This document shows positions 54,184 through 63,885 of a DNA stretch of 64,000 nt, one piece after another. A program made the position numbers and the translations under genes. Numbering within the stretch: position 1 is the first letter of the stretch; every line of letters begins with the position of its first letter. The stretch covers positions 1-64,000 of the forward strand of contig JAETUM010000003.1 in the NCBI GenBank assembly GCA_021768625.1. The letters run 5' to 3'. A model generated the notes under the pieces. That model was given only the letters and a program-made list of their open reading frames with translations. It did not search any database and was not told where the DNA came from. This DNA comes from Candidatus Stoquefichus sp. GTDB taxonomy: Bacteria > Bacillota_I > Bacilli_A > Erysipelotrichales > Coprobacillaceae.

Positions 54184-55945
54184 ATAATATACCTAATTGT
54201 TTTAACAAAAATTGTCCATTTGTTGTTTGAGATTGTCCCTTATGAATAAGATAATCAAAATAAATTTTATCATCTTTATAATATTCATCAAAATGATAAT
54301 TAGAAACATTGATTCCTTGAGCCTGACATAATTCAAAATCATGTGTTGTCATAAAGAAAATACAGTGTTCTAAAGATAACTTTTCAATAGTAGCTTTTGC
54401 CCCTGCTATTCTATCTAACGAATTTGTTCCTTTAAAAATCTCATCTATAAAACATATCATTGGTTGCTTCAATTGACTATATTCAATCATTTTCTTAATT
54501 CTCAATAATTCCCCATAGAATGTAGAAATACCTTCTTCTACATTATCTTTCACTCTCATAGACGTTAATATATGCATACAAGAACATATCATATTCTCTC
54601 CAAAAATATAACTTCCCATATAAGAAAGAATCAAATTTATTCCAATTGTACGCATAAAAGTTGTTTTTCCTGACATATTAGATCCTGTAATAATACATCC
54701 ATTTTTCTCTAACTTAAATGAATTTCCTACAGCTTTATCAGTATCAATTAGCGGATGTTTTAAGTTCTTAAATGATAAATTCATAGTATCTGATATTTGT
54801 GGTAATTGAACATTAAAATCATCCATTTTTGGTATATATAGACTGATAAAAAGTTCCATTTCAGCTAGTGCATCAAACCATTGTTGAACATTCATTCCAT
54901 ATGTATTCATCCAATGAATATATGAATTTCTCACAAAAATATCATATAAGCCAAGTCCATTAAATAAAATCAACAAAAGAATATTTTGTCTATAAGAAAT
55001 GGCTTGAGATATACGTGATAATTTTTCGATACCTTTAACTGCTTGTTGATCTTGAGAAATCTTTGCTTGAAGTTCTATTAATAAAGATGAATGAAACGGC
55101 TCATTTTGAATAGTTAAAAAAAGTTGTTGATAATTATTTAAACTTTGTTGAAACTTTTTAACTGGTTCAAACATTTGCGCATTTTTTCTAAAAAAGAGAA
55201 TAGTAACTATAATTTGTAATACAATTCCAAGTTCACACAATATATAACTATATGGTAAACCTATAGATAAAAAAGAACATATAATAGTTAATAAAACAAA
55301 TAAAGGTAAAACATATAAAAGAGATGTTACCTGATGATAATGATGATTTGATAATGAATGAATAAATTGATAAATCGTTTTTTCATCTTTGACTTTCATC
55401 ATTTTTCCATATGTCTGTATTTTTAATATAAATTCTTCATGTTCTGATAATTCATTTAATGCTTCTTGTCGTTTCAATATTGTATCTTTATCTAAATGTT
55501 GTTCAACCATATTTTGAGCTAATAATTTTTTTCCTTGATATGTAAATGTAGCATTAATCAATTGAAAAAGAGAATGATGTCCAAATAAATCTAGATCAAT
55601 GCTCATATCATCTTTAAGAAATTCTTTTCCATCCTCCTCAAAGCAATCCCATTGATTATTAATTCTTTGAATATGTTGATGAAAAACTTCAGTTAATGAT
55701 TCATAATAAAGTAATTTCTTTTTCACCTTTAAGTGTATAGAAACAACATATAAAAAAAGGAAAATATAGAGTAAACTCAATATATATAAAATATCTTTTT
55801 TTTGAAAATAACCAATAAATAACACAATAATTGCCATAACAAATAAACAAAATCTTATCATTGATAAACGATTTGATTTTTTATTATAAAATTGAAACTT
55901 TTGTTGTGATTTTTGATAATTACTTTCAAATTCTTGCATTTTCAT
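54182..55945 (-). CDS. Membrane-anchored MutS-like ATPase
   Basis: 587 residues. Four hydrophobic segments, two at about 32-68 and two at about 205-252, precede helical core domains and a MutS ATPase: Walker A TGSNMSGKTTFMRT, FIDEIFKGTNSLDR and TTHD. It lacks the mismatch-recognition (Phe-Glu) and clamp domains of MutS1 and the Smr of MutS2. Similar MutS-related membrane proteins occur in Firmicutes without a known function. Mismatch repair is unlikely. Confidence 0.85.
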   Translation of the reverse strand: MKMQEFESNYQKSQQKFQFYNKKSNRLSMIRFCLFVMAIIVLFIGYFQKKDILYILSLLYIFLFLYVVSIHLKVKKKLLYYESLTEVFHQHIQRINNQWDCFEEDGKEFLKDDMSIDLDLFGHHSLFQLINATFTYQGKKLLAQNMVEQHLDKDTILKRQEALNELSEHEEFILKIQTYGKMMKVKDEKTIYQFIHSLSNHHYHQVTSLLYVLPLFVLLTIICSFLSIGLPYSYILCELGIVLQIIVTILFFRKNAQMFEPVKKFQQSLNNYQQLFLTIQNEPFHSSLLIELQAKISQDQQAVKGIEKLSRISQAISYRQNILLLILFNGLGLYDIFVRNSYIHWMNTYGMNVQQWFDALAEMELFISLYIPKMDDFNVQLPQISDTMNLSFKNLKHPLIDTDKAVGNSFKLEKNGCIITGSNMSGKTTFMRTIGINLILSYMGSYIFGENMICSCMHILTSMRVKDNVEEGISTFYGELLRIKKMIEYSQLKQPMICFIDEIFKGTNSLDRIAGAKATIEKLSLEHCIFFMTTHDFELCQAQGINVSNYHFDEYYKDDKIYFDYLIHKGQSQTTNGQFLLKQLGIL

Positions 55946-56015
55946 ATTTTACATCCCTTTCTTTCATTCTATTATCTCATTCATTTCTTAAAAAAACAAA
56001 GAAAATATAAATAGG

Positions 56016-56867
56016 TTATGCTATAAACATAAAATAACCTAAAACAACTATCCCTAAAACAATGCGATACCATCCAAAAAACTTAAAATCATGCTTCTTT
56101 ATATAACCCATTAAAAATTGAATAACAAGAATAGAAACCAAAAAAGCAACAAGCATTCCAATACATAAAATAATAATTTCTTGTGACGTAAACGCAAAGC
56201 CAAATTTCACAATTTTCAATAATGATGCACCAAACATAACTGGAATAGCTAAAAAGAAAGTAAATTCAGCAGCGACTGTTCGTGAAACACCTAACAATAA
56301 TGCTCCAACAATAGTTGCTCCTGAACGTGATGTTCCTGGAAAAATGGCAGCAATTAATTGAAAAATGCCAATCAAAAATGCTGTATCAAATGATAAATCA
56401 ACTAAATCATTTATCTTCGAATCATGATTTTGATTATGATTTTCAATAATAATAAAAGCTATTCCAAAAACAATTAAAGCAATAGATACAGTTTGGTAAT
56501 TATAAAATAATGCTTCTAATTGTTCATCAAATAATAAACCAACAATAGCTGCTGGTACACATGCAATAAGAATTTTTATCCATAAAATAATCTTATCCAT
56601 TTTAACATAAGACAATAAACCAGTTTGTGCCATAGGTTGTTTGTTATTTCTTTGACCAAAAGGGAAAAAATCATTCCAAAATAAAACCACAACAGCCATA
56701 ATAGCACCTAACTGAATAACTACCTGAAACATACTATAAAATTCTGGTGTTACATCCAATTGTATAAATTCATCTAATAAAATCATATGTCCTGTACTAC
56801 TAATAGGAAGCCACTCTGTTATTCCTTCAACAATACCAAATAATATAACCTTTAATATTTCTAACAT
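56016..56867 (-). CDS. uppP: Undecaprenyl-diphosphatase
   Basis: 283 residues, integral membrane. It recycles undecaprenyl pyrophosphate for cell-wall synthesis. Motifs: EGITEWLPISSTGHM near the N-terminus and FPGTSRSGATI near residue 180. Own AGGAGG ribosome site. It confers bacitracin tolerance when abundant (family knowledge). Confidence 0.95.
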   Translation of the reverse strand: MLEILKVILFGIVEGITEWLPISSTGHMILLDEFIQLDVTPEFYSMFQVVIQLGAIMAVVVLFWNDFFPFGQRNNKQPMAQTGLLSYVKMDKIILWIKILIACVPAAIVGLLFDEQLEALFYNYQTVSIALIVFGIAFIIIENHNQNHDSKINDLVDLSFDTAFLIGIFQLIAAIFPGTSRSGATIVGALLLGVSRTVAAEFTFFLAIPVMFGASLLKIVKFGFAFTSQEIIILCIGMLVAFLVSILVIQFLMGYIKKHDFKFFGWYRIVLGIVVLGYFMFIA

Positions 56868-57134
56868 TTTGTTCCTCCTTAATCAAACAAATACCCTATA
56901 ACTATATATGAAAAAAGATAAAAAATATAGTTATTTTTGTATTTTATTAAAAATATAAAATGATTTTATAGGTTTAAAGTAAAGCAAAATAATAAACTCT
57001 TTATAAGTAAAAAATTAGAGCAACAACTCTAACTTCTTTACATCATAATATAGTATTCAATAGTGTTATCACTCAATACCATAATTATTTCTCTTCATTC
57101 TTGAAAATCATAGCCTTACTACTAAAATTACATT
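56868..57134. other. Intergenic region
   Basis: 267 bases with the uppP upstream region, the ClbS terminator and a gapped inverted repeat around 57050-57080 (AGTATTCAATAGTG against CACTCAATACC). No gene or known RNA is recognised. Confidence 0.5.
57009..57032 (-). terminator. Terminator downstream of the ClbS/DfsB gene
   Basis: Stem TTAGAG / CTCTAA (57015-57020, 57027-57032) followed by U's on the - strand, about 100 bases after the stop codon. Confidence 0.55.
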
Positions 57135-57686
57135 TTATCCTTTTTTTACATATTGTATAATTTTCTTATGCGCTTTCAGTTTCTTTATAGCCCAATCATA
57201 GTGACTTGCTGTAACACTAACAAAATATGAACCTAAAGTACTTCCACCAACCCACTTATAAACTCCTTTAGAAAATAACTCTTCATTTGAAAAAGTTTCT
57301 GCTAATTTTATAACCTGATTATGAGAATCTTGTAACATATTCTTAGCATCCTCTAACAATGTATCTTGATGTTTCTTCCAAAATTCTATGTTCATTTCCC
57401 CATAAGTTCTCCAATTATAAGGCTGTGGTATGAATGATTTGTTATCTCCCACCATATTTGACTGCACCCAATTCAGTAAGAGTTGATGCCACTCATATAG
57501 ATGTATCAAAATATCTCTAATGTTTTTATCTCTTTTCCAATGTGCTTCTTTCTTTTTAGCATCATTTGAAAAATCAAAAGGCACTGATAGTTCTTTTTCT
57601 GTTACTTCAGTAATAAGCTCATTTAGTTTTTCATAATTGGCATTTGCTACTGTTAATAAATCTTTTTTTGTTGTTGGTCTACCCAT
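57135..57686 (-). CDS. ClbS/DfsB-family four-helix bundle protein
   Basis: 183 residues. MGRPTTKKDLL opens the protein, and the core IRDILIHLYEWHQLLLNW and YNWRTYGEMN match ClbS/DfsB. ClbS protects DNA from colibactin in E. coli; other members have unknown targets or are DinB-like. It sits beside a WYL regulator, a frequent pairing, and in the accessory part of the window. Confidence 0.85.
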   Translation of the reverse strand: MGRPTTKKDLLTVANANYEKLNELITEVTEKELSVPFDFSNDAKKKEAHWKRDKNIRDILIHLYEWHQLLLNWVQSNMVGDNKSFIPQPYNWRTYGEMNIEFWKKHQDTLLEDAKNMLQDSHNQVIKLAETFSNEELFSKGVYKWVGGSTLGSYFVSVTASHYDWAIKKLKAHKKIIQYVKKG

Positions 57687-57768
57687 AATTATTTTCCTTT
57701 CTGTAAGTTACTAATATAAATCTCTGACTTACAGTTATATTATATCAAAGTAATACTGACACCCTATG

Positions 57769-58665
57769 TCATGGTTTATATTTTTTATATATTAACTTTG
57801 CTTGTTCTGCTACAACATCCTTTAAATAAGCAGGTGAAATAATATCCACTTGTGTTCCAAATGATAATAAAAAACCTATCAACCATGAATCTTCTGGCAT
57901 CTTTACTGAAACAATTAAATCTCCATTTTCCTGTTGTTGTATTTGTACTTTATCAAATTCATCATATACACGATATGCCACTTCTTTGGGAAAGCGAAGC
58001 ATAATTTGGTTATATGTATAGTCAGAAACATCTATTGAATCTGGAAAATTTTGATAAGGAAAACTCTCATCTAAAATCTCTAAATCTAAAATACGGTTTA
58101 GTTTGAATATTCGCCAATCTTGCTTTTTTGTACAAAATGCTTTCAAATACCATGCTTTTGCTTTGTAAGTAAGCTTACATGGTTGTATTATTCTTTCGTT
58201 GATAATTCCATATGAATTTGCATAATGAATTTTAATACTCTTATAATGAATGATTGAAAACTTCAATAATTCAAATTTCTTATTATCAGATTCATTATTT
58301 CCCCATCTAGAAAAATCCAATTCAAGCCAGTTTTCTAAGTCAAGATGAAATAATGCAGAGAGTTTCTGTAGTATTTGACTGTTATTCATATTTTGTGCAA
58401 CATTTACACTTTGTAATGCTACAAGAATATCTTTTTTTTCTTCTTCAGATAATAATGCCTTATCCAAAACAAAATGATCCATCAAATGAATTCCGCCATT
58501 TCTCCCTACTTCTGCGTAAATAGGAATACCAGCACCACTTAAAGCATCGATATCTCTATAAATTGTTCTTACTGATACTTCAAATTTTTCTGCTAACTCT
58601 GGCGCAGTAGCATACCCCTTATCAATTAAATGATACATAATCTTAAACAATCTACTTTCTCGCAT
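57769..58665 (-). CDS. DeoR-type HTH / WYL-domain transcriptional regulator
   Basis: 298 residues from ATG 58665, after AAAGGAGG. N-terminal winged HTH (ELAEKFEVSVRTIYRDIDALSGAGIPI, residues about 20-50) and a C-terminal WYL domain (the WYLKAFCTKKQDWRIFKLNRI region) that binds a nucleic-acid or small ligand. Probably controls the adjacent ClbS/DfsB gene. Confidence 0.9.
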   Translation of the reverse strand: MRESRLFKIMYHLIDKGYATAPELAEKFEVSVRTIYRDIDALSGAGIPIYAEVGRNGGIHLMDHFVLDKALLSEEEKKDILVALQSVNVAQNMNNSQILQKLSALFHLDLENWLELDFSRWGNNESDNKKFELLKFSIIHYKSIKIHYANSYGIINERIIQPCKLTYKAKAWYLKAFCTKKQDWRIFKLNRILDLEILDESFPYQNFPDSIDVSDYTYNQIMLRFPKEVAYRVYDEFDKVQIQQQENGDLIVSVKMPEDSWLIGFLLSFGTQVDIISPAYLKDVVAEQAKLIYKKYKP

Positions 58666-58803
58666 AATCATTTCCTCCTTTAATGAAAAAAACACTTAAA
58701 ATAATAAGAAACAATAAGTTATTCATTTTAAGTATTCTTACAGAGACAAAAAACACATTATTAGTCTTGATATTTTAAATATACTCTTCTAAACTTCATC
58801 AGA

Positions 58804-59382
58804 TTATTGTCCATCATGTGCTTTCCATTGGCATTCTAACATCCCAATATAATTAAACATTGCTTTAAATGAAAAATCTTCTGATGAACAAGCATATATA
58901 CCTAAAGTAATTTTTTATCCACCTTTTATCATATGGCATATTCTCATTTGACTAAAATGAATTCCATCAGTTGAACATTCTATACAATAATCATCTTCTC
59001 TTCTACTTAAACGATACCTCATAGATTTAACAGAAGCATCTATAGCTGTCGTTGCTCAATCTAAATATCCTTGATTAGTTACAACACACTTCCTAAATGT
59101 TGGAACTTATCATTCACATATTCTATCATTCTCACTATCTAAATACATAACAACACCACATTAATCAAACCTATGATGACTTTCATAAAATTCTATTTTC
59201 ACAACAAAAATAAAATACTTTTCTTCTGTTTCCATTTGTAAAACAGGAACATTATCATTTTGAAAATGATAATATGTTCCTTACCATAAATCTGTATATG
59301 GTTTTGTAACAATTTCAATTCTATCATCATATATTTTGTAACTTTTTGGTTCATGTATCCATTTAAATTCTTTGAAATTCAT
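58804..59382 (-). pseudogene. DUF1349-family protein remnant with six in-frame stops
   Basis: Read from ATG 59382 in one frame for 192 codons, with no frameshift. The translation begins MNFKEFKWIHEPKSYKIYDD and ends LECQWKAHDGQ before TAA at 58806-58804, a full-length DUF1349 protein. Internal stops are TAA 59283, TAA 59163, TGA 59112, TAA 59109, TGA 59058 and TAA 58917 (first base on the - strand). Several look like single-base changes from Trp or Gln codons. Blocks such as REDDYCIECSTDGIHFSQMRICHMIKGG remain intact. A recently inactivated gene. Confidence 0.85.
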
Positions 59383-59546
59383 ATTACAAACCTCTATAAG
59401 TCCTAACGTTATCTTATTTATATCATAACATAACCTATTTTAAATAGATACTTCTAATCTTTATAATACATATATATCTTTAGAATGTTATAATACAAAT
59501 CATAAGTTAAAGAGCAATAATTAAATTTTACTAATACATATTTCAT

Positions 59547-59580
59547 AAAAAAATTGAAGTTGCATTTCTAACAACTTCAA
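59547..59580 (-). terminator. Terminator of the alcohol dehydrogenase gene
   Basis: Perfect 9-bp stem TTGAAGTTG / CAACTTCAA (59554-59562, 59572-59580), loop of nine, then seven U's on the - strand. Confidence 0.75.
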
Positions 59581-59647
59581 TATAAAAATTAATTATCTAA
59601 TTTTTTGTTTGATAAAAATAAAATACTATTAAAATCATTTTACTATA

Positions 59648-60676
59648 TTATTTCATATCATAATCAATAATAACCTTAATTCCTTCTCCAGACGAAGCAA
59701 ATTCAAGAGCCTTTGATATATCATCATGTTTAAACTTATGAGTTACCATAGTAGAAGCAATTGATGACTTTTCATTAAGAATATGATCAATAACTTCAAC
59801 AATTGTATTATGTGTATAACCTTGTGAACCATAAATAATAGGTTGCGCTGCAATAAATGGTTGTCCTGATAACTCCACTTTTTGAAACACAGAAATAATT
59901 GCATATTTAGTAGCATTTCTAGCATAATTAAATACTTCTGATAACAATGCTGGTGCTCCTGCAGCATCAACATACATATCAACATCTGGAATTGGGAAAT
60001 AACCTGGATATACTCCAAATATTTCTATTAATTTTTCTTTCAAGTTATCATTTAAAGTATTAATTGTTTTAGCTCCTAAAGCTTTGGCCTTAGCTAATCT
60101 AAATTCATTTCTATCTACTACTACAATATTCTTTAATCCTCTTCCAATAAGTCCTGCAGTTGCACCTAAACCAATTGGTCCTGCACCTAAAATTACTACT
60201 TTATCATCTTCTTTAGGATTATATGCGATTGCACCCTGAACACCAACAGACATTGGTTCAATAATAACTGCTTTATCAAGATCAACATCTTTACCTAATT
60301 GATAAATATTAACATCCAAAACAGCATCTTGTACTAATGAATATTCAGAAAATGCTCCTGCCATTATAGATCCACCAACTCCACCATGTTGGCTCATAAC
60401 TGGATCAATAAATACAATATCTCCTACGTTAATATTGTTAGCAACTTCTGATCCTTTTTTTACAACCTCACCTACCATTTCATGCCCAAATTGTGAACCA
60501 GGAAAAACTCCATAGTTTTCACCACCATGAATAAAGATTCCAACATCTGAACCACAAATCCCTGCCCTCAATACTTTAACTAGTACATCTTTTGATGTAA
60601 TATCAGGAATAGGTCTTTCTTCAATTGTTACATTTTTTACACCATTGTAAATAGCACATTTCATCATTTCAGCCAT
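59648..60676 (-). CDS. Zinc-dependent alcohol/polyol dehydrogenase (MDR superfamily)
   Basis: 342 residues. Catalytic zinc ligands: Cys in AGICGSDVG, His-Glu in GHEMVGE, and the Glu in IIEPMS. NAD(P) site: VILGAGPIGLGA. The four-cysteine structural zinc loop is missing; in its place is SQHGGVGGSIM. The closest type is threonine/sorbitol/galactitol-phosphate dehydrogenase; the substrate cannot be chosen. A good AAGGAGGG site precedes ATG 60676. TetR regulator immediately upstream in the same direction. Confidence 0.88.
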   Translation of the reverse strand: MAEMMKCAIYNGVKNVTIEERPIPDITSKDVLVKVLRAGICGSDVGIFIHGGENYGVFPGSQFGHEMVGEVVKKGSEVANNINVGDIVFIDPVMSQHGGVGGSIMAGAFSEYSLVQDAVLDVNIYQLGKDVDLDKAVIIEPMSVGVQGAIAYNPKEDDKVVILGAGPIGLGATAGLIGRGLKNIVVVDRNEFRLAKAKALGAKTINTLNDNLKEKLIEIFGVYPGYFPIPDVDMYVDAAGAPALLSEVFNYARNATKYAIISVFQKVELSGQPFIAAQPIIYGSQGYTHNTIVEVIDHILNEKSSIASTMVTHKFKHDDISKALEFASSGEGIKVIIDYDMK

Positions 60677-60763
60677 AATTTTTCCCTCCTTATATTATGG
60701 TAACATTTGTAATATTATAATCAATTCACAAAGAAAGGGAAATGTGCAAAATATTTAAATTTT

Positions 60764-61315
60764 TTACCAGTTGTGTTGTTTGCTAATTATTTCTTCATGT
60801 TTATCTTCGTAATCATTATATGAAGATAAATATATTTTTGTTATAAATTCTGGACTTTCTATCATACCATCTTTCATCCATTTTTTTAATAGCATTGCTG
60901 ATGAGGAGGCATACTTATATGATAAATATTCTAATTCCCTTTTATCATCAATTATTTCTTTAAATAGAATTTTAAAGACAATCTGCATACGTAAAATCAT
61001 TGTATCAAATAATGAATTTTGACCATCTTCTTTAATAGCAACAACAAAAAAAGACTTATCCTTTAAAAAAGAATAATATACTTGAATTAAAAAATCCTTT
61101 GTTTGCATTTTATCTTCTAAACATTTCTTTATTGTTTCTTCAATTTTATTAATAAAAATTTCCTCAACAACCTCTTGTCTATCAAAAAAATAATTATAAA
61201 ATGAGCGCCTAGATATATGAAGATAATTGCATAAATCTATAACAGATATATTAACAGTTTGATTCTTGACTACCAATTGCATAAATCCATTTAATATCTT
61301 TTCCTTAGTTCCCAA
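60764..61315 (-). CDS. TetR/AcrR-family regulator
   Basis: 183 residues from TTG 61315, eight bases after AAGGAG. HTH: NISVIDLCNYLHISRRSFYNYFFDR (residues about 22-46), where the family signature RxSFYxYF is clear. The C-terminal domain holds a TetR_C-like helical ligand pocket. It likely regulates the adjacent dehydrogenase; repeated GTAAC/GTAAT motifs at 60700-60712 by its -10 may be the operator. Confidence 0.85.
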   Translation of the reverse strand: MGTKEKILNGFMQLVVKNQTVNISVIDLCNYLHISRRSFYNYFFDRQEVVEEIFINKIEETIKKCLEDKMQTKDFLIQVYYSFLKDKSFFVVAIKEDGQNSLFDTMILRMQIVFKILFKEIIDDKRELEYLSYKYASSSAMLLKKWMKDGMIESPEFITKIYLSSYNDYEDKHEEIISKQHNW

Positions 61316-61567
61316 AACAAATTCTCCTTAATTAATTTAAACATATAAAACTATATTTGAAAATCTCTTTTTAATCAATGTTTCTGATATGACAATCGAA
61401 CTATACTTTCTATGTGGCTCGGTTCTCCAATGAACAACCTATTCAACACCCACTGTACAAGGGAATGGTGGAACACCTATTTTCGCCTTAAAATGGGTAT
61501 GTCGAACCGATACAAGTGTTGAGTTGCCTTATTGCTCGTATAGGTAAATTGGCAACTATCATATTGA
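61316..61567. other. Intergenic region, higher GC, possible element remnant
   Basis: 252 bases between tetR and the last island. From about 61400 to 61560 the GC content rises above the surroundings, and short inverted pieces (TCGGTTC ... GAACCGA) are present. No full gene, insertion sequence or known RNA is recognised. Confidence 0.4.
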
Positions 61568-62368
61568 TTATATTTCTTCGATATACTCTCTGAAAATATC
61601 CATTATGAAATCCGCACTTGCTGGAGTATAATTGGGAGACTGTGCCATAACTGCATAGTCAAAATCTCCTGCAAATTTTACATCATCAATTGTTGGAATA
61701 ATTAGTAGTTCCACTTCGGGATCTTTTATTGAGCCCTCAAGATATTTTTTCTTATATTCATCAGACGAATCGTACGCAGGCATTTCCATCGTTTTATTAT
61801 ACTTTAACTGTATATAATTTTTTACTGGCTTATCCCAAATGTACTCTTCATGGAAATCCTTTAGTGTGTCCAGCACATAATCGTTCTTGTCACCATGAGG
61901 ATTCGCACAATATGTGATAGATGAAACCATTTTATAGGCAACTGCCCAAAGCAAATAATCACCTATACTAATTCCTTTTATTCTATCGCAAAATTCATAC
62001 TCACTAATTTTTCTTCTTGAATCAATCGGAAGTGTAAGAAACTCACTTTGCAAAAAACTCCATGATGCGTCACCCAATCCTAAATCAGCATGAGAATCAA
62101 CATGAACAACATCAAAAGGATCTGAAAGCTTTTTGCTATTAATAAGTTCTTCCCAGAAGAACAGTGCTTCATTATGCCCGCTCACAATTCTTCCTGGAAT
62201 TTTGTGATTTTTTGATAATCCTAAATTTTTTTCAAAAAATTGACGAACTTCCTCTTCGGTCCATACTGAATCCCCATAGTACTCTTCATCAAGTCTTTCT
62301 TCACAATAAAATGGAGTACTTGCTATTTCAGTCATAAAATAGTCCATATCTAAATCCAAGACTCTCAT
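61568..62368 (-). CDS. UPF0489-like protein (arginase-fold relative)
   Basis: 266 residues from ATG 62368, after AGGAGGTG; a longer frame to 62404 lies upstream of that site. VLDLDMDYFM near the N-terminus and VVHVDSHADLGLGD around residue 90 give a DxHxD pair, as in UPF0489/C5orf22 proteins, which resemble metal-dependent arginase/deacetylase folds. ANPHGDKNDY is another potential metal region. Activity is unknown. It is the last gene of the island operon, 36 bases after the GIY-YIG gene. Codons are more GC-rich than in the core region. Confidence 0.65.
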   Translation of the reverse strand: MRVLDLDMDYFMTEIASTPFYCEERLDEEYYGDSVWTEEEVRQFFEKNLGLSKNHKIPGRIVSGHNEALFFWEELINSKKLSDPFDVVHVDSHADLGLGDASWSFLQSEFLTLPIDSRRKISEYEFCDRIKGISIGDYLLWAVAYKMVSSITYCANPHGDKNDYVLDTLKDFHEEYIWDKPVKNYIQLKYNKTMEMPAYDSSDEYKKKYLEGSIKDPEVELLIIPTIDDVKFAGDFDYAVMAQSPNYTPASADFIMDIFREYIEEI

Positions 62369-62404
62369 GGCAACACCTCCTACAAATTCAGAAACAAAAA
62401 TCAA

Positions 62405-63256
62405 TCAGTTATCATTATACCCGTTCTTTATAGTGTCAAAGCAACGTTTCCAATACTGTTCTCTTTCTAAAACCTTTGTCGGATCATACGAGAGGCCAAA
62501 ATATTCAAGTAAGGTATATGTAAAATACTTTTCAAAATACTCTGCACCTTTCTGTTCATAAAGTGCAATAAGCTTTTTATTACCACCATGCTTTGAATCC
62601 AAGTAATTACCCCATCGTTGAGCAACTCCCTCTTCGCCTGTAGCCGAACCAATATATAGTTTGCCAGTATGAGTATCCGTCAAACAATACACACCTGTAA
62701 TCTTCTTTAATGCCTCATAATAAGTCGGAAGAATTCTACCAGCAAAGATATCTTCTAATCTGTGAAAAGGTAAATGTACCCTATCGTATCCTTCAAACTT
62801 CTCACCACTATAAACACATGATAACACTTCTTTCACAACAGCCTGATTAATATACTTGCTTAAGTTAAATACATATCGAGAAAATGTATTACCCTTCTTG
62901 CATTTAATGATGAGCCTACCAAACCAAGGAGCGTATTTATCAAGCACCTTTACACTTGCCCAATCATCTACAGGAGTATCAATTATCTGTGCCGCTGAAA
63001 TCAAAAGCCATTCATCTCCTGGCATTCTTGCAAAACTAAATACCCATTGTCCTGGATAGAAATTCCTCTGTTTTCCGTACCAACCCCAGTAGGAACAATC
63101 CTTACAAGTACCTGTATTTTTTTCTTCTTCCGTGTGCTTAAGCCATCTATCAAGGAAAGGTTGGCCGCCACTTCCAGCTTGCATATTAAATTCGATTTTA
63201 CTGTTTTCTATTTCCTCTCGTGTTAGATGCAACACATCATTCAATAATAAGTCCAT
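62405..63256 (-). CDS. Protein with C-terminal GIY-YIG nuclease domain
   Basis: 283 residues. Residues about 195-283 are a GIY-YIG domain: GVYCLTDTHTGKLYIGSATG is the two-strand core, followed by an Arg in VAQRWGNY and a catalytic Glu-like EREQYW. The N-terminal 190 residues have a CxxC-type CKDCSYWGWYG and are not recognised; they could bind DNA or a partner. Not UvrC or a homing endonuclease of usual layout. Together with its neighbours it could belong to a defence or mobile module. Confidence 0.75.
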   Translation of the reverse strand: MDLLLNDVLHLTREEIENSKIEFNMQAGSGGQPFLDRWLKHTEEEKNTGTCKDCSYWGWYGKQRNFYPGQWVFSFARMPGDEWLLISAAQIIDTPVDDWASVKVLDKYAPWFGRLIIKCKKGNTFSRYVFNLSKYINQAVVKEVLSCVYSGEKFEGYDRVHLPFHRLEDIFAGRILPTYYEALKKITGVYCLTDTHTGKLYIGSATGEEGVAQRWGNYLDSKHGGNKKLIALYEQKGAEYFEKYFTYTLLEYFGLSYDPTKVLEREQYWKRCFDTIKNGYNDN

Positions 63257-63268
63257 AATATTTTCCTA

Positions 63269-63874
63269 TTAGCTTTTCTTTGGAAGTTTAAAATCGATTT
63301 TTCCCCCAAGAATGCCTGCACTAATTCCGGCTACAGTCATCAAAGCAAAGCTGATACCTCCGACAAGTTTCCAATTGAACTCTCTCTTTTCTGAGTCCTT
63401 TTTATTTACCTTGTCCTCGATTTCTTTTTCTTGCTGACGAATCTCTGTGTCCTTTTCATTCGCCATTTTAACAAGTTCAGTTTCTCTATTTAAAATCTCC
63501 ATCATCATTTCAGGTGGAAGATTAGGATTATCAAGAAGTTTACTACAATCAGATTGTACTTGCTTTACAAAATCATAAAACTGCTTTCTACTATCTGCTG
63601 CCTGATCCATCTCTTTATTAGCAACACCATAATATTCTTTTATACTAGCATCATCACTGCTTACAATGGTATCAAGCATCCCTTTGTATTCAGTTAACGC
63701 GGATTTCATTAATCCAACAAACTCTGGGAACTGTGCAAGAACTTCTTTAGCCACTTCAGGACGAAGTTCTCCTATCTTTGATGCAAAACTAATCACATCA
63801 CCTTTTGATAAATTCTTAAAATCCGTTCTTTGCATCATAGCAAGAACATCTTTTTCCATTGGTGTATATTCCAT
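63269..63874 (-). CDS. Coiled-coil protein with C-terminal membrane helix
   Basis: 201 residues. Mostly helical; a Glu/Lys-rich coiled coil at about 133-165 (REKxxE-like pattern EIRQQEKEIEDKVNKKDSEK) leads into one membrane helix (KLVGGISFALMTVAGISAGIL) and a short positive tail. The N-terminal part ASKIGELRPEVAKEVLAQFPEF is regular helix. A tail-anchored cytoplasmic protein; family not recognised. AGGAGGT precedes ATG 63874, following another gene by 11 bases. Confidence 0.7.
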   Translation of the reverse strand: MEYTPMEKDVLAMMQRTDFKNLSKGDVISFASKIGELRPEVAKEVLAQFPEFVGLMKSALTEYKGMLDTIVSSDDASIKEYYGVANKEMDQAADSRKQFYDFVKQVQSDCSKLLDNPNLPPEMMMEILNRETELVKMANEKDTEIRQQEKEIEDKVNKKDSEKREFNWKLVGGISFALMTVAGISAGILGGKIDFKLPKKS

Positions 63875-63885
63875 TCTTTTACCTC

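Noticed and set aside
58804-59382. Stop-codon recoding to explain the DUF1349 frame
   Set aside because: Both TAA and TGA interrupt the frame, and the neighbouring genes use them as ordinary stops; a pseudogene is simpler.
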